Of a DNA stretch of 64,000 nucleotides, positions 8,803-18,006 are shown one piece after another. This DNA is from Anaerolineaceae bacterium UBA4775. Lineage in GTDB: Bacteria; Chloroflexota; Anaerolineae; Anaerolineales; Anaerolineaceae. A model generated the notes under the pieces. The model was not told the origin of the DNA. It saw only the letters and a list, made by a program, of their open reading frames with translations, and did no database searches. Each line of letters opens with the position of its first letter. Position 1 is the stretch's first letter. The DNA is taken from positions 89,312 to 153,311 of the forward strand of contig DHHJ01000029.1 of the NCBI GenBank assembly GCA_002403205.1, read 5' to 3'. A program made the translations under genes and the position numbers.

Positions 8803-9906
8803 TTACAGCACAACCAGGTTATCATGGTGGACCACTTCTGATCCATAAGCATAGCCCAGGATGGCATCAATTTCATCAGACTGCCTGCCGGAAATCCGGC
8901 GGACATCATCTACATCGTAATTGGCAATCCCCACGGCAACGGTGTGTCCCTGATCGTCGGTGACGGTCACACTCTGCCCCCGCGAGAACTGCCCGTCCGT
9001 GCGCACGATCCCCACCGGGAGCAAACTGCCCCCCTGGCGCAAGGCCCGCACAGCCCCGTCATCAATCACCAGGACACCCGAAGTGTCCTTAACACCGGCC
9101 AGCAAGTAGCGCTTGCGGCTCTCAAGGTGTGACCCAAGCGGGCTGAAGTACGTCCCGAGGGGTTCACCGGAAACAGCGCGGGGAATCACGCCCTCGATGG
9201 CGCCGTTGGCGATGATCACCGCCGCGCCTGTGCGCCTGGCCAGGTCTGCCGCCTGCAATTTGCTCGCCATGCCGCCAGTCCCCAGCCCCTGCGCACTGTC
9301 TCGGGCGGATGCCACGATCTCTCCCGGGATTTCAGCCTCCTCGATCCGACTGATCAGGGCAGCCTGGGGATCGACGCGCGGGTCAGCGGTGTAAAGCCCA
9401 TCCTGATCGGTGAGCAACAGCAGCAGGTCTGCTTCAAGCACATTTGCCACCAGGGCTGAGAGGTTGTCGTTATCCCCAAAGCGGATCTCTTCCGTGGCGG
9501 TGGTGTCATTTTCGTTGATGATCGGGATCACCCCGTAGCTGAGCAGGGCTTCGAGGGTGTTGCGCGCATTCAGGTATCGCCGCCGGTCGAGCAGGTCATC
9601 CCGGGTCAACAAAACCTGGGCAATTTGCTGCTGGTACAGGGAAAAAAGCTGGGTGTAAATTGCCATCAGGCGGGGCTGACCGATAGCAGCCAGCATTTGC
9701 TTGGCTGGCAGAAAATGCGCCAGGTCGGGGTAGGCCAGCGCCTCACGGCCTGCCGCGATCCCCCCTGAGGTGACCAGCGCCACCTGGTGCCCATCAGAGC
9801 GCAATGCCGCCATCTGCCGGACCAGGTCAACCATCCGAGCCAGGTTCAAATGGGTCCCGCCAGCCGTCAGGGTTGAAGTGCCGAGTTTTACAACAATACG
9901 TTTCAT
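8803..9906 (-). CDS. proB: glutamate 5-kinase with C-terminal PUA domain
   Basis: First step of proline synthesis: ATP-dependent phosphorylation of glutamate. The protein opens MKRIVVKLGTSTLT, as ProB does, has the kinase blocks QVALVTSGGIAAGREAL and INENDTTATEEIRFGDND, and GTGGMASKLQAA. The PUA domain occupies the last 90 or so residues (RKRYLLAGVKDTSGVL onward). I chose ATG at 9906 because it gives the standard N-terminus; ATG at 9924 is possible. An open start at 9975 lies upstream of the TATAAT box at 9965-9970 and is therefore unlikely. The unit runs proB-proA. Confidence 0.95.
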   Translation of the reverse strand: MKRIVVKLGTSTLTAGGTHLNLARMVDLVRQMAALRSDGHQVALVTSGGIAAGREALAYPDLAHFLPAKQMLAAIGQPRLMAIYTQLFSLYQQQIAQVLLTRDDLLDRRRYLNARNTLEALLSYGVIPIINENDTTATEEIRFGDNDNLSALVANVLEADLLLLLTDQDGLYTADPRVDPQAALISRIEEAEIPGEIVASARDSAQGLGTGGMASKLQAADLARRTGAAVIIANGAIEGVIPRAVSGEPLGTYFSPLGSHLESRKRYLLAGVKDTSGVLVIDDGAVRALRQGGSLLPVGIVRTDGQFSRGQSVTVTDDQGHTVAVGIANYDVDDVRRISGRQSDEIDAILGYAYGSEVVHHDNLVVL

Positions 9907-9964
9907 ATCGAAAATTGCTTTCATAGATCGGTCCAGCGTGCCTGTGTGATTAAAAATTTCCCCC

Positions 9965-9970
9965 ATTATA
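9965..9970 (-). promoter_or_regulatory. -10 box for proBA
   Basis: A perfect TATAAT on the minus strand, 41-58 bp before the two plausible proB starts. The -35 region is weak (ACACTG at 17-bp spacing). It separates proBA from recO, whose stop lies 28 bp further upstream. Confidence 0.4.
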
Positions 9971-9997
9971 AACACTTTTTACATACACAGTGTGCAG

Positions 9998-10816
9998 CTA
10001 TTCGTCACCCGTCACCTCGCCAGGGGTGCCTCCTCGAAATTGGGCGTCACCTGTGGAACCCTGGATCTTGCGCAGAAAATCAGGCGTGTTCAGGCGGCTC
10101 TCCAGCAAATAGGTAAAATACGCTTCCACCAAGGCGGACATCCCCGCGTTGATCTTTCCAGGGATGACAACCGCAGATACGGACTTCCAATCCGAGCGTT
10201 GAAAATGGCGCAAATAGCGCAGCACATCCTTGCTGACTGACCAGGCTTCCGAGCGAGCCTTCCCGCACCTGGGGCAAGCCACACCGCCCCCCAGCGGCGA
10301 AAAAAACTGGTCCTGTTCACGAATGGGTTCAGCACAGTCGATGCAGGAAAAAAGCTGTGGGCGGTAGCCCAACAAATCCAGTAAACGCAGCTCGTAATAG
10401 CGGATGGCGGTTTCAACATTCGGTCCTGATTCCAGGCGCGCCAGCGTTTGCGCCAGCAGGCGGAACAAGGCCTGGTTGGGGCCCTCTTCGTAGGTGAAGC
10501 GGTCCAGCACTTCAACAACGTAAGAAGCCTGCGCCATGCGGCGCAAGTCCGCCCGCAAGCCATCCATCATGTTGATGGCTTCTGCCTGGGTGATGATGTG
10601 CAGGTCTCGCCCGGCGGCCAACAGCAAGTTCACATGGGTGAACGGCTCAAGGTGCCCGGCTTTACGGGAGCTGATCTTGCGGACACCCTTGGCGATCGCG
10701 GAGATCTTTCCCCGCTCAAGGGTGAACAGCTTCAGAATACGGTCTGCTTCACCATATTCGAAATGCCCTAAAACAATCGCCTGGGTACGGTAGGTACGGC
10801 TCTCACGGGCAGACAT
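9998..10816 (-). CDS. recO: DNA repair protein RecO
   Basis: Works with RecR to load RecA onto SSB-coated DNA in RecF-pathway recombinational repair. From ATG 10816 (MSARESRTYRTQAIVLG) it has the N-terminal OB fold (DRILKLFTLERGKISAIAKGVRK) and the C-terminal helical domain, with a zinc site C-X2-C...C-X2-C (CIDC and CPRC). An in-frame extension to 10933 is open but does not resemble RecO. The 272-residue length is normal. It lies 76 bp after cdd and before proB, with all three on one strand. Confidence 0.93.
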   Translation of the reverse strand: MSARESRTYRTQAIVLGHFEYGEADRILKLFTLERGKISAIAKGVRKISSRKAGHLEPFTHVNLLLAAGRDLHIITQAEAINMMDGLRADLRRMAQASYVVEVLDRFTYEEGPNQALFRLLAQTLARLESGPNVETAIRYYELRLLDLLGYRPQLFSCIDCAEPIREQDQFFSPLGGGVACPRCGKARSEAWSVSKDVLRYLRHFQRSDWKSVSAVVIPGKINAGMSALVEAYFTYLLESRLNTPDFLRKIQGSTGDAQFRGGTPGEVTGDE

Positions 10817-10892
10817 GGTCCATCCATCAATCCTGTTAAAAAAAGCGCCTGCAGGCAAGCCGGCACGCGCTGTCATCAGTGAACACGGCCAT

Positions 10893-11306
10893 TTAATCCC
10901 GGGCGGCCTCGAGGTCAGCGTTGCCAAAGGCATACGGCAGCAGGTCGGCCACGGTCAACTCGTGCACAAGGTTCCCGTCTAGATCGGCAATCAGCACGAC
11001 TGTTTCCAGGCCGAACTCTGCCAGCACCTGCCGGCACGATCCGCAGGGCGTACCCCCGTTTCGGGTCACAACTGCGATGGCCTGAAAATCCTTCTCAACT
11101 TCCGATACGGCTTTAAACACCGCCACTCGCTCCGCACAGATGGTCAGGGGGTAGACTGCGTTCTCAATATTGACGCCGTCATAGATCTTGCCCGATTCGG
11201 TCAACAGGGCAGCACCGACCGCATACTCAGAATAAGGTGCATAAGCCCTGTGCCAGGCATCCAATGCCCTCTTGATCAATGTGTCACGCATTTCATTTGT
11301 CAGCAT
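10893..11306 (-). CDS. cdd: cytidine deaminase
   Basis: Deaminates cytidine and deoxycytidine in pyrimidine salvage. The 137-residue protein (homotetrameric type) has the zinc/catalytic motif C57-A-E59 in TICAERVAVFKA and P87-C88-G-S-C91 (PCGSCRQVL), plus the substrate block NIENAVYPL. I start it at ATG 11306, behind AAAAGGGAGAAGAAC; a longer frame to 11375 lies within the upstream gene and has no family match. It overlaps the end of the CBS-domain gene by 14 bp, which implies translational coupling. Confidence 0.95.
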   Translation of the reverse strand: MLTNEMRDTLIKRALDAWHRAYAPYSEYAVGAALLTESGKIYDGVNIENAVYPLTICAERVAVFKAVSEVEKDFQAIAVVTRNGGTPCGSCRQVLAEFGLETVVLIADLDGNLVHELTVADLLPYAFGNADLEAARD

Positions 11307-12570
11307 GTTCTTCTCCCTTTTCAGTGGAGGGCAGCATTTCTTTTTTGGCGCGCACCTTGGCGATCCGGCGGCCAACCACCTGTTCGACGATCAAGGTCAG
11401 GTCGTCCAGCTGGATGTGTTCACCGCCCGTAGGCACGTCACCGATCTCGCCGTAGATAAAGCCGCCAATCGTGTCGGCATTATCCGTAGCGATGTCCGTT
11501 CCCATCACCATGTTGAAGATATCCAGGTCAACCCGCCCCTGGAAGATGTATTCATCTTCAGCCATCTGGGAATAGGGCAGCTCTTCGCTCTCGTCATACT
11601 CATCACGGATCTCGCCGATGATCTCTTCAACGATATCCTCCAGGGTGACCACCCCTGCCACCCCGCCGTATTCATCCACCACGATCGCCATGTGCATGCT
11701 GCGGGACTGCATCTCAGCCAATACCTCGTCCACCTTCTTGGATTCGGGCACGAAATAGGCCAGCCGCAGCAGCTCGCGGTGATCTGCAATCCGGTCTTCA
11801 TCCTGCTGCGGGCTGAGCAGGTCTTTCGCATACAGCAACCCCACCACGTTGTCGACCGTGTCTTCATACACGGGCACCCGGGAATGCCCTGCCCGCACAA
11901 AGGTCGCCCGGGCTTCGCCCAGGGTATTCTGGATATCGAGCGCCAGAACATCGATCCTGGGAACCATGATCTCCTTTGCAAGGGTATCGCCGAACTGGAA
12001 GATGGAGTAGATCATCTCCCGCTCGCCCTTCTCCAGGGAACCCTCAGGCTGCCCCACCTCAACCCAGTTTTTCAAATCCTCTTCCGTCATGCTGGCCAGG
12101 GTAACCCGATTGGCGTTGGGCCCCAGCACAGACAGCAGCACCGTCGAAAGCGGTGTGAACAGGAAGTTGATCAAACGGCCCAGAGCCCTCAGCCGGATGG
12201 CGATGCCTTCCGGGTCGGTTAATACCCGGGCTTCAACCGCATATTCAAGAATGCTGAGCAGGATCATCCACACCAGCAGGTAAAGTAAAACCAGCCAAAC
12301 ATTGGCAGCAGGAAATGTCGAGAGCAGGGCAACCACAAACCAGCCCGCCAGCCCAAAGTGCAGCAGGGTTGCTGCCATGCGCAGGCTTGTGCGTAAGCGT
12401 GGCTCCTCGATCAGGCTGACGGTGGCCTCCACAGCTTCCCCGCGCCCTTCGCGCAGGTTGAGCAGGTATGGCAGCCTGGCGTGATTGAACCCCGCTTTGA
12501 CCGCAGCAACCAATCCGTCCAGCAAGACCAGGATGGCTAATATGAACCACAACAACAGATTATTTGTCAC
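11293..12570 (-). CDS. CNNM / CorC-HlyC family membrane protein with CBS pair
   Basis: A hemolysin-C-like protein of the family linked to magnesium and cobalt homeostasis. The first 140 or so residues hold three to four membrane helices (LLLWFILAILVLLDGLV, HFGLAGWFVVALLS, WLVLLYLLVWMILLSIL) of a CNNM-type domain. Two CBS domains follow (IMVPRIDVLALD... and MAIVVDEYGGVAGVVTLEDIV), then a CorC/HlyC C-terminal domain ending in a charged tail. I place the start at GTG 12570, behind TTGGAGAAAA, overlapping glmU by 11 bp; the longer frame to 12609 lies inside glmU. Its transport activity cannot be read from the sequence. Confidence 0.9.
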   Translation of the reverse strand: MTNNLLLWFILAILVLLDGLVAAVKAGFNHARLPYLLNLREGRGEAVEATVSLIEEPRLRTSLRMAATLLHFGLAGWFVVALLSTFPAANVWLVLLYLLVWMILLSILEYAVEARVLTDPEGIAIRLRALGRLINFLFTPLSTVLLSVLGPNANRVTLASMTEEDLKNWVEVGQPEGSLEKGEREMIYSIFQFGDTLAKEIMVPRIDVLALDIQNTLGEARATFVRAGHSRVPVYEDTVDNVVGLLYAKDLLSPQQDEDRIADHRELLRLAYFVPESKKVDEVLAEMQSRSMHMAIVVDEYGGVAGVVTLEDIVEEIIGEIRDEYDESEELPYSQMAEDEYIFQGRVDLDIFNMVMGTDIATDNADTIGGFIYGEIGDVPTGGEHIQLDDLTLIVEQVVGRRIAKVRAKKEMLPSTEKGEEHADK

Positions 12571-13921
12571 TTTTCTCCAATTTACGTATCGTTTTCGCCG
12601 GGACACCAATCACCAGCGTGTCATCAGGGACATCCTTGGTCACCACGGAGCCCGCCCCGGTCACGGAGCGATCCCCAATTTTGACCGGCGCCACCAGCAT
12701 GGTATCGCTGCCAATGAAAACTTCATCGCCAATTTCGGTGGGATTCTTCTTTTCGCCGTCATAATTGCAGGTGATCGTGCCAGCGCCAATGTTGACATCC
12801 CGGCCAATGGTTGCGTTGCCAATATACGAGAAATGCCCCATTTTGGTGCCCGGGCCCAGGTACGAGTCCTTCACCTCACCAAAATTACCCAGGTGAACGC
12901 CCTCATCCAAGACGGCACCCTTGCGCAGGTGGCAGTACGGCCCCATGGTGACGTGATCGCGCACCTCTGCCATTTCAAGCACCGAGGCGATCAATTGGAC
13001 GTGGTTACCCACTTTTGAATCAATCACGGTCGTGTCCGGCCCAATTTCACAGTCTGAGCCGATTTCCGTCTGGCCGCGCAGATGGCTGTTGGGCAGAATG
13101 ACCGTATCCTGCCCAATGCGCACATCGGCCTGGATATAGGTCCGCTCGGGGTCGACGATTGTCACGCCAGACAGCATCCAGCCCGCGTTGATGCGTTTGC
13201 GTAACACCTTTTCAGCTTCGGCCAGGTGCAGGCGGTTGTTCAAACCGATCGCTTCGTCTGGGTCTTCCAGCACGAGGGAATCCACCGGGTATCCGCCTTC
13301 AACGGCCAGTGCGACCACGTCGGTCAGGTAATATTCGCCCTTGGGGGAAACCGGGATGCGTGCCAGGGCTGACCAGAGCCAGTCTGCATCAAAACAGTAG
13401 GCACTGACGTTATACTCACGAATGGCCAGCTGCTCCGGCGTGGCATCAGCCTGTTCAACAATGGCGGCCACCTGGCCGCTGGCATCGCGCACCACCCGGC
13501 CAAACCCGCGCGCCTGATCCCCGATGAAACTGGTCATGGTCACCGGGCTGCTGCTCGATGCGTGTATAGTAATCAGCCGTCTGAGCGATTCTCCCCTCAG
13601 CAGCGGCATATCGGCGAAGGTCACCAGGAGCGTATCGGCTTTGGATTCCAGCACAGGCTGCGCCATCATCACGGCATGCCCCGTGCCCAACTGCTCTGCC
13701 TGCAGGACGTACTGGGCTGCATCCCCCACAGCAGCCTGGACAGCTTCTGCGCCGTGCCCCACCACCAGCACGGGCGGCAAGTCCACCAGCTCTTTCACGG
13801 CATTCAGCGCATACCAGACCATGGGCTTGCCCGCCAGGGGGTGCAGCACCTTGGGGAGTTTGGAGCGCATGCGGGTGCCTTCACCCGCAGCCAGTATGAT
13901 CGAAGCTAAGGTCATTTTCAT
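12560..13921 (-). CDS. glmU: bifunctional UDP-GlcNAc pyrophosphorylase / glucosamine-1-P acetyltransferase
   Basis: Makes UDP-N-acetylglucosamine for peptidoglycan: acetylates glucosamine-1-phosphate, then adds UMP. The N-terminal nucleotidyltransferase domain starts SIILAAGEGTRMRSKLPKVLHPL and includes QLGTGHAVMMA and EYNVSAYCFD. The C-terminal half is a left-handed beta-helix of hexapeptide repeats, with HLRKGAVLDEGVHLGNFGE and GAGTITCNYDGEKK. The start ATG 13921 follows AAAGGACAC; a second ATG lies two codons on. A TATAAT box is at 13932-13937 and a small hairpin (GCCTTCC/GGAAGGC, 13945-13964) just upstream. It heads the run glmU, CBS gene, cdd and probably recO. Confidence 0.97.
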   Translation of the reverse strand: MKMTLASIILAAGEGTRMRSKLPKVLHPLAGKPMVWYALNAVKELVDLPPVLVVGHGAEAVQAAVGDAAQYVLQAEQLGTGHAVMMAQPVLESKADTLLVTFADMPLLRGESLRRLITIHASSSSPVTMTSFIGDQARGFGRVVRDASGQVAAIVEQADATPEQLAIREYNVSAYCFDADWLWSALARIPVSPKGEYYLTDVVALAVEGGYPVDSLVLEDPDEAIGLNNRLHLAEAEKVLRKRINAGWMLSGVTIVDPERTYIQADVRIGQDTVILPNSHLRGQTEIGSDCEIGPDTTVIDSKVGNHVQLIASVLEMAEVRDHVTMGPYCHLRKGAVLDEGVHLGNFGEVKDSYLGPGTKMGHFSYIGNATIGRDVNIGAGTITCNYDGEKKNPTEIGDEVFIGSDTMLVAPVKIGDRSVTGAGSVVTKDVPDDTLVIGVPAKTIRKLEKSDK

Positions 13922-14072
13922 GTGTCCTTTAATTATACACGCCTGCCTTCCGGGTTGGGAAGGCGAAGTTAAACGCAAACCCACGGCCTAAGCCATCTCC
14001 TATCGGAAATGCCGGGCTCGTGGGACGTCTATCGGGGTCAGTTTCTTGATTAATCAAAGTGTTGGTTTAAGA

Positions 14073-14146
14073 TGGCCGGGGCACCAGGATTCGAACCTGG
14101 ATCAACGGATTCAAAGTCCGCTGTGCTGCCGTTGCACCATGCCCCA
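14073..14146 (-). tRNA. tRNA-Gln (anticodon TTG)
   Basis: A 74-nt cloverleaf on the minus strand. The acceptor stem TGGGGCA pairs with TGCCCCG (first pair T-G), the anticodon arm is GCGGA-CTTTGAA-TCCGT with anticodon TTG, and the T arm is CCAGG-TTCGAAT-CCTGG. The terminal CCA is encoded. A TAGAAT box preceded by TGt lies just upstream on the same strand. Confidence 0.95.
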
Positions 14147-14369
14147 GAATTGTAGCCCTGATTCTAACACATTTTGAGAGGATGTCCAACCTTTGATTGG
14201 GAGACACGGGTCACAAATTGGCTGCTGGCATTGAGGCAATTAATAAATACAAGATGGTTAAAGCGGCTGTGCAGACAACACTGCGATCATGTGCGTTTTT
14301 TTAATTGAGGGCACCACAGAGACGCCCCGCTGAAAATTCTCTACAGAATTAACCACAATTAAAAAAAAA

Positions 14370-14397
14370 GAGGTTAATCCAGTGGTGAATTAACCTC
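14370..14397 (-). terminator. intrinsic terminator of the oligopeptide transporter operon
   Basis: A 9-bp stem, GAGGTTAAT / ATTAACCTC, with a 10-base loop, followed on the minus strand by nine T residues. It stands 20 bp after the last gene of the operon. The 14147-14369 stretch between it and tRNA-Gln shows no gene. Confidence 0.88.
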
Positions 14398-14417
14398 GTG
14401 AGTAACAACCGGTTATC

Positions 14418-14648
14418 CTACTTGAATTGGTCTTTGGACTTTTGCTCTTTGCGCTTGATCCTGACCAGGGACACCATCCCGATGAACCCAATCAACATAC
14501 CGGCCACAGACAACCCGTAAGCCAGGAAGTTTAAAAAGAATGTTGACCCGAGCACCTGCAATACCATTAGCAAAGGTATTATGACGCTAACCAGCATCAT
14601 GCTACCGCCTAAGATAATGAGCTTCCAGGGAGGCCACTTGATGATCAT
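14418..14648 (-). CDS. small two-helix membrane protein at the end of the peptide transporter operon
   Basis: A 76-residue protein with two membrane helices (about LIILGGSMMLVSVIIPLLMVL and NFLAYGLSVAGMLIGFIGMV) and a basic C-terminus (RIKRKEQKSKDQFK), so the tail is probably cytoplasmic. I place the start at ATG 14648, which overlaps the stop of the upstream ATPase gene by 4 bp (ATGA); ATG 14663 is a less likely alternative. No family is recognised. Its position as last gene before the terminator suggests an accessory role in the transporter, which is inference. Confidence 0.7.
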   Translation of the reverse strand: MIIKWPPWKLIILGGSMMLVSVIIPLLMVLQVLGSTFFLNFLAYGLSVAGMLIGFIGMVSLVRIKRKEQKSKDQFK

Positions 14649-15691
14649 CGGTACAACCAGCAAGCCACCATCTGATTGGGTTTCGGTGTGAAATGCGGTG
14701 GCATTTCCACTTCACACAACCCATCGATTTTGTACGGGCAGCGGGGGTGGAAGCGGCAGCCCGAGGGCGGTTTGACCAAACTGGGCGGTTCACCCGGCGG
14801 GACATCACGGAAGCGCGTGGCATTTTCTGCGTCCGGGTCGGATGTGGCCTCCATCAACGCCTGTGAGTAGGGGTGCAGCGGGTCGTGCACAATGCTGTCG
14901 ATCAAGGTCTTTTCAACGGCCTGGCCGGCATACATCACGAACACCCGCTCCGAGAAGTAACGCACGGTTGAGAGGTCGTGGGTGATGTAGATCACCGCCA
15001 AATCATGGCGCTTCTGCAGAGATTGCATCAAGCGCAGGATTTCCACGCGCACCGAGGCGTCCAGCATCGACACGGGCTCATCAGCCACGATCAATTTGGG
15101 CTCCAGCTCCATAGCGCGTGCCAGCACAATCCGCTGCTGCTGGCCTCCGCTGAGCATGTGGGGGAACTTTTCGAGGAAATCCTCTGGCGGGCTCATCTTG
15201 ACTTCTTCAAGCACACGGTAAATGCGCTCCCGCCGCTCTTCTTTGTCCTTGATCCCATTGATGATCATTGGCTCCTCAAGAATGGTTTGCACATTCATGA
15301 AGGGGGGCAGAGCGCCATAAGGGTCCTGTTGCACATAGCCAACATTTGAGCGGTACTCACGCATCTCAGACGAGCGCAGCTTGCTCAGACGTCGGCCTTC
15401 AAAATAGATTTCGCCGTCAGTGGGTTGGTACAAGGCCAGGATGCTCTTCATCAACGTGGTCTTACCGCAACCCGATTCACCCACGATCGCGATCGTTTCG
15501 CCGTAATGCAGGTCAAAACTGACGCCATCCACAGCGTGAACATAACCGGAGATGCCGAAACCAAACTTACGCAGCTCGAACCAAATTTTTAGGTCCTGAA
15601 CAGAAAGCAAAACATCGTCTTTGCTCCGCATGGTTTCTGCCTTGCTTTTTTCGGCCTCATGTGCTTGTGTTACTGTATTATCCATCGTCAT
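14645..15691 (-). CDS. oligopeptide ABC transporter ATP-binding protein, OppF type
   Basis: One of two cytoplasmic ATPases of a peptide importer. Walker A is GESGCGKT (71-78), the ABC signature is LSGGQQQRIVLARAME and Walker B is LIVADEPVSMLD. After the ATPase core comes the oligopeptide-transport C-terminal extension with CRFHPRCPYK and conserved cysteines, which in relatives can hold an Fe-S cluster. ATG 15691 follows AAGGAGAAGTA. It lies 9 bp after the OppD-type gene and overlaps the small membrane gene. The substrate (peptides, or possibly oligosaccharides) cannot be told from the ATPase alone. Confidence 0.95.
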   Translation of the reverse strand: MTMDNTVTQAHEAEKSKAETMRSKDDVLLSVQDLKIWFELRKFGFGISGYVHAVDGVSFDLHYGETIAIVGESGCGKTTLMKSILALYQPTDGEIYFEGRRLSKLRSSEMREYRSNVGYVQQDPYGALPPFMNVQTILEEPMIINGIKDKEERRERIYRVLEEVKMSPPEDFLEKFPHMLSGGQQQRIVLARAMELEPKLIVADEPVSMLDASVRVEILRLMQSLQKRHDLAVIYITHDLSTVRYFSERVFVMYAGQAVEKTLIDSIVHDPLHPYSQALMEATSDPDAENATRFRDVPPGEPPSLVKPPSGCRFHPRCPYKIDGLCEVEMPPHFTPKPNQMVACWLYR

Positions 15692-15700
15692 TACTTCTCC

Positions 15701-16660
15701 TTATTTCACATGCAGCCAGCATTTAACTGTACGGCCTTCAATATTGACGGTTGGCGGCTCTTCATCACACGGCTCAAACCGAGAAGGACATCGGGCGGCA
15801 AATCGGCATCCAGTGGGTGGGTTGAGCAGGCTGGGCGGCTGGCCGGTGATAAAGTCCGGTTCCTGCCGTGCTCGCAGCCGTGGCACGCTGTTCATCAATT
15901 TGATCGAATAGGGATGCAGTGGCGCAGCGAAGAAACGATGGGCATCGCCTGTTTCGACGATCTGCCCGGCATACATCACAGCGACATCGTCCGCCAGCTC
16001 GCTGGAGGTGGCGATATCGTGGGTGATGAGGATAAAGCTCATCCCCAGCTCCTGCTTAATGCGCTTGAGCACATTGAAAATGTTGGCCTGTGTGAGCACG
16101 TCCAGCGCTGAGGTGGGCTCGTCTAAAACAACCAGCTCGGGCAACGACACCAGGGACATGGCAATGGCCACACGCTGGCGCATCCCGCCGCTTAATTCAA
16201 AGGCATAACGGTCAATAAAATCAAGCGGCACGCCCACATGATGGAACATTGTTTTGGCCTGCTGCAGGGCAACATCCTTGCTCATATCGTTATGGATCAT
16301 GGCCGGCTCCGCCACCTGTTCACCCACTTTTAAAACCGGGTTGAGCGAGTTCATGGCAGCCTGGGGCACCATCGACATCTTCACCCAGCGCATCTTGAGG
16401 CGATATTCTTCATCCTTTAACGACATGGTGTCCAGACCGTTCAAGAATATTTTTCCGGTATAGGTATCCACATTTTTCGGCAGCAATCGCAGGATCGCCT
16501 TGGCCATGGAGGTCTTACCGCACCCAGATTCTCCCACAATCACCACTGCGCGGTTACGGTTGAGTTTAAAATCGACACCATCCACCGCACGAACCACACC
16601 TTTGGTTGTGCGGAAGAACAGGCGCAAATCCTGCACATTTAACAAAGTATCATCAGACAT
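15701..16660 (-). CDS. oligopeptide ABC transporter ATP-binding protein, OppD type
   Basis: The second ATPase of the importer, 319 residues. Walker A is GESGCGKT (43-50), signature LSGGMRQRVAIAMSL and Walker B LVVLDEPTSALD, followed by the switch histidine in LITHDIATS. The C-terminal extension ends with CRFAARCPSRFEPCDEEPP, three to four cysteines as in OppD/DppD. The start ATG 16660 follows GAGAGG and lies 5 bp after the OppC-type permease stop. The OppD/OppF pairing with two permeases and a family-5 binding protein is the classic layout. Confidence 0.95.
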   Translation of the reverse strand: MSDDTLLNVQDLRLFFRTTKGVVRAVDGVDFKLNRNRAVVIVGESGCGKTSMAKAILRLLPKNVDTYTGKIFLNGLDTMSLKDEEYRLKMRWVKMSMVPQAAMNSLNPVLKVGEQVAEPAMIHNDMSKDVALQQAKTMFHHVGVPLDFIDRYAFELSGGMRQRVAIAMSLVSLPELVVLDEPTSALDVLTQANIFNVLKRIKQELGMSFILITHDIATSSELADDVAVMYAGQIVETGDAHRFFAAPLHPYSIKLMNSVPRLRARQEPDFITGQPPSLLNPPTGCRFAARCPSRFEPCDEEPPTVNIEGRTVKCWLHVK

Positions 16661-16665
16661 TGATC

Positions 16666-18006
16666 TTATACCTCTCTCAATTTGGGGTTGAAGATGCGGT
16701 CTAACGCAAATCCAATCAACGCGAAACCCAAACCTGTGATCATCAACAAAGCTGCCGGCTGGAGCACCCAGTAATAATAACCGTTATACAATGCGCCATT
16801 CATTTGGGCGTCATTGATGATCTTGCCCCAGGTGGGTAAAACTGGGTCACCCAATCCTAGCAAGGATAACGAAGCCTCCAGGAACACATATGAAGGGATG
16901 GCACTGATCAGGCCAGGAATCAGGATCGGGATGATGCGCGGCACCAGGTAACGAGAGATGATGCGCCAATTGCCCGCGCCGTATGAACGGGCAGCCTCGA
17001 TGTACGCGGCTTCCTTAATTTGCAGGAAGATCGCCCGGTAATTCTTGATCGCAGCACCAAAAATGCTGATCAGGATCACCACGCCCAGCATCACCCAGAT
17101 GCTGCGGCTGTAAAACACCCCCACCATGATCAGGATCGGCAGGAAAGGCAAAACCATATAGATCTCGGTGATCCGCTGGATGATCTCATCCACCACACCG
17201 CCAAACCACACCCCTACCGCGGCAATGAACATCGTGGTGAATGTTGTCCCCAGCGCAGCCAACAAGCCAAATGACAGGGCAATTGGGGCACCCCACAGCA
17301 ATGCCAGGGAGAGCTCTCGCCGTCGATGATCCGTACCGGCCACACCATGCACCTGTCCCATGCTGATGAACCTGGCGTCGATATCGGACTCTTCTTCAAA
17401 CACGATCGTGTCAATATGCAGTTCGTACGTGCCTTTTTGTACCTCTGGTGGATCACTTTCCGGGATCATCAGTAACCCGATACGGGGCGGCAATCCACCC
17501 AAACTACGCACAAGGCGGTCCTGCAGATCAAAACGAACTGTTTCTGATCGCCGTGAGTTGATATCGCCAATCTTGATGCGCTCCCCTTCAGGTGTATACC
17601 ACGTCAGGGTCACAAAGGGGGATTTTTCTTCATAAGTTGCCGTCAAAACAACCTGGAACTCCTGTGGAAAATCATCATAAGGATAGTCAAATTCAAACAC
17701 CATCTGGATATCCCACATATCTGCGGCAACTTGTGTAACGGTCTTCTCAATCCCATGTTCCGGGTTTGAGCTATCGATCACCATGGTCTCAGGCAGCTTT
17801 CTGGACGTGAACCAGTTAGTGTAAATCGGCTTGGCTGTCCGGGGGACATCACCAATCACATCCTCACCGCCCCGCCAGTATTGAATGGCCTGGCTATAGG
17901 GGATGGTAATGACCACATAGATGGATAGACCGATCAACAGCAGGATCATGACCAAACCAATGACCGCCGAGGGGTATTGCTTGATGCCATTGAAGAATTT
18001 TTTCAT
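16666..18006 (-). CDS. ABC transporter permease, OppC/DppC type with large extracytoplasmic insertion
   Basis: A membrane subunit of the peptide importer. Membrane helix 1 (VIGLVMILLLIGLSIYVVI) is followed by about 190 residues without membrane helices (roughly 40-230), then a standard BPD-type permease core with helices from SLALLWGAPIALSFGLLAAL. The EAA loop contacting the ATPases is YIEAARSYGAGNWRIISRYLVPRIIP. At 446 residues it is about 150 longer than typical DppC, because of the insertion, which contains beta-rich segments and a conserved-looking FVTLTWYTPEGERIKIG. The start overlaps the stop of the OppB-type gene by 4 bp (ATGA). Confidence 0.93.
   Translation of the reverse strand: MKKFFNGIKQYPSAVIGLVMILLLIGLSIYVVITIPYSQAIQYWRGGEDVIGDVPRTAKPIYTNWFTSRKLPETMVIDSSNPEHGIEKTVTQVAADMWDIQMVFEFDYPYDDFPQEFQVVLTATYEEKSPFVTLTWYTPEGERIKIGDINSRRSETVRFDLQDRLVRSLGGLPPRIGLLMIPESDPPEVQKGTYELHIDTIVFEEESDIDARFISMGQVHGVAGTDHRRRELSLALLWGAPIALSFGLLAALGTTFTTMFIAAVGVWFGGVVDEIIQRITEIYMVLPFLPILIMVGVFYSRSIWVMLGVVILISIFGAAIKNYRAIFLQIKEAAYIEAARSYGAGNWRIISRYLVPRIIPILIPGLISAIPSYVFLEASLSLLGLGDPVLPTWGKIINDAQMNGALYNGYYYWVLQPAALLMITGLGFALIGFALDRIFNPKLREV

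Noticed and set aside
9907..9975. 23-residue N-terminal extension of ProB
   Set aside because: The start would lie upstream of the TATAAT box at 9965-9970, and the extension does not resemble the family.
13922..14072. Riboswitch between tRNA-Gln and glmU
   Set aside because: One 7-bp hairpin (13945-13964) is present, but no conserved core; glmS-type ribozyme sequence was not seen and glmU is not its usual target.
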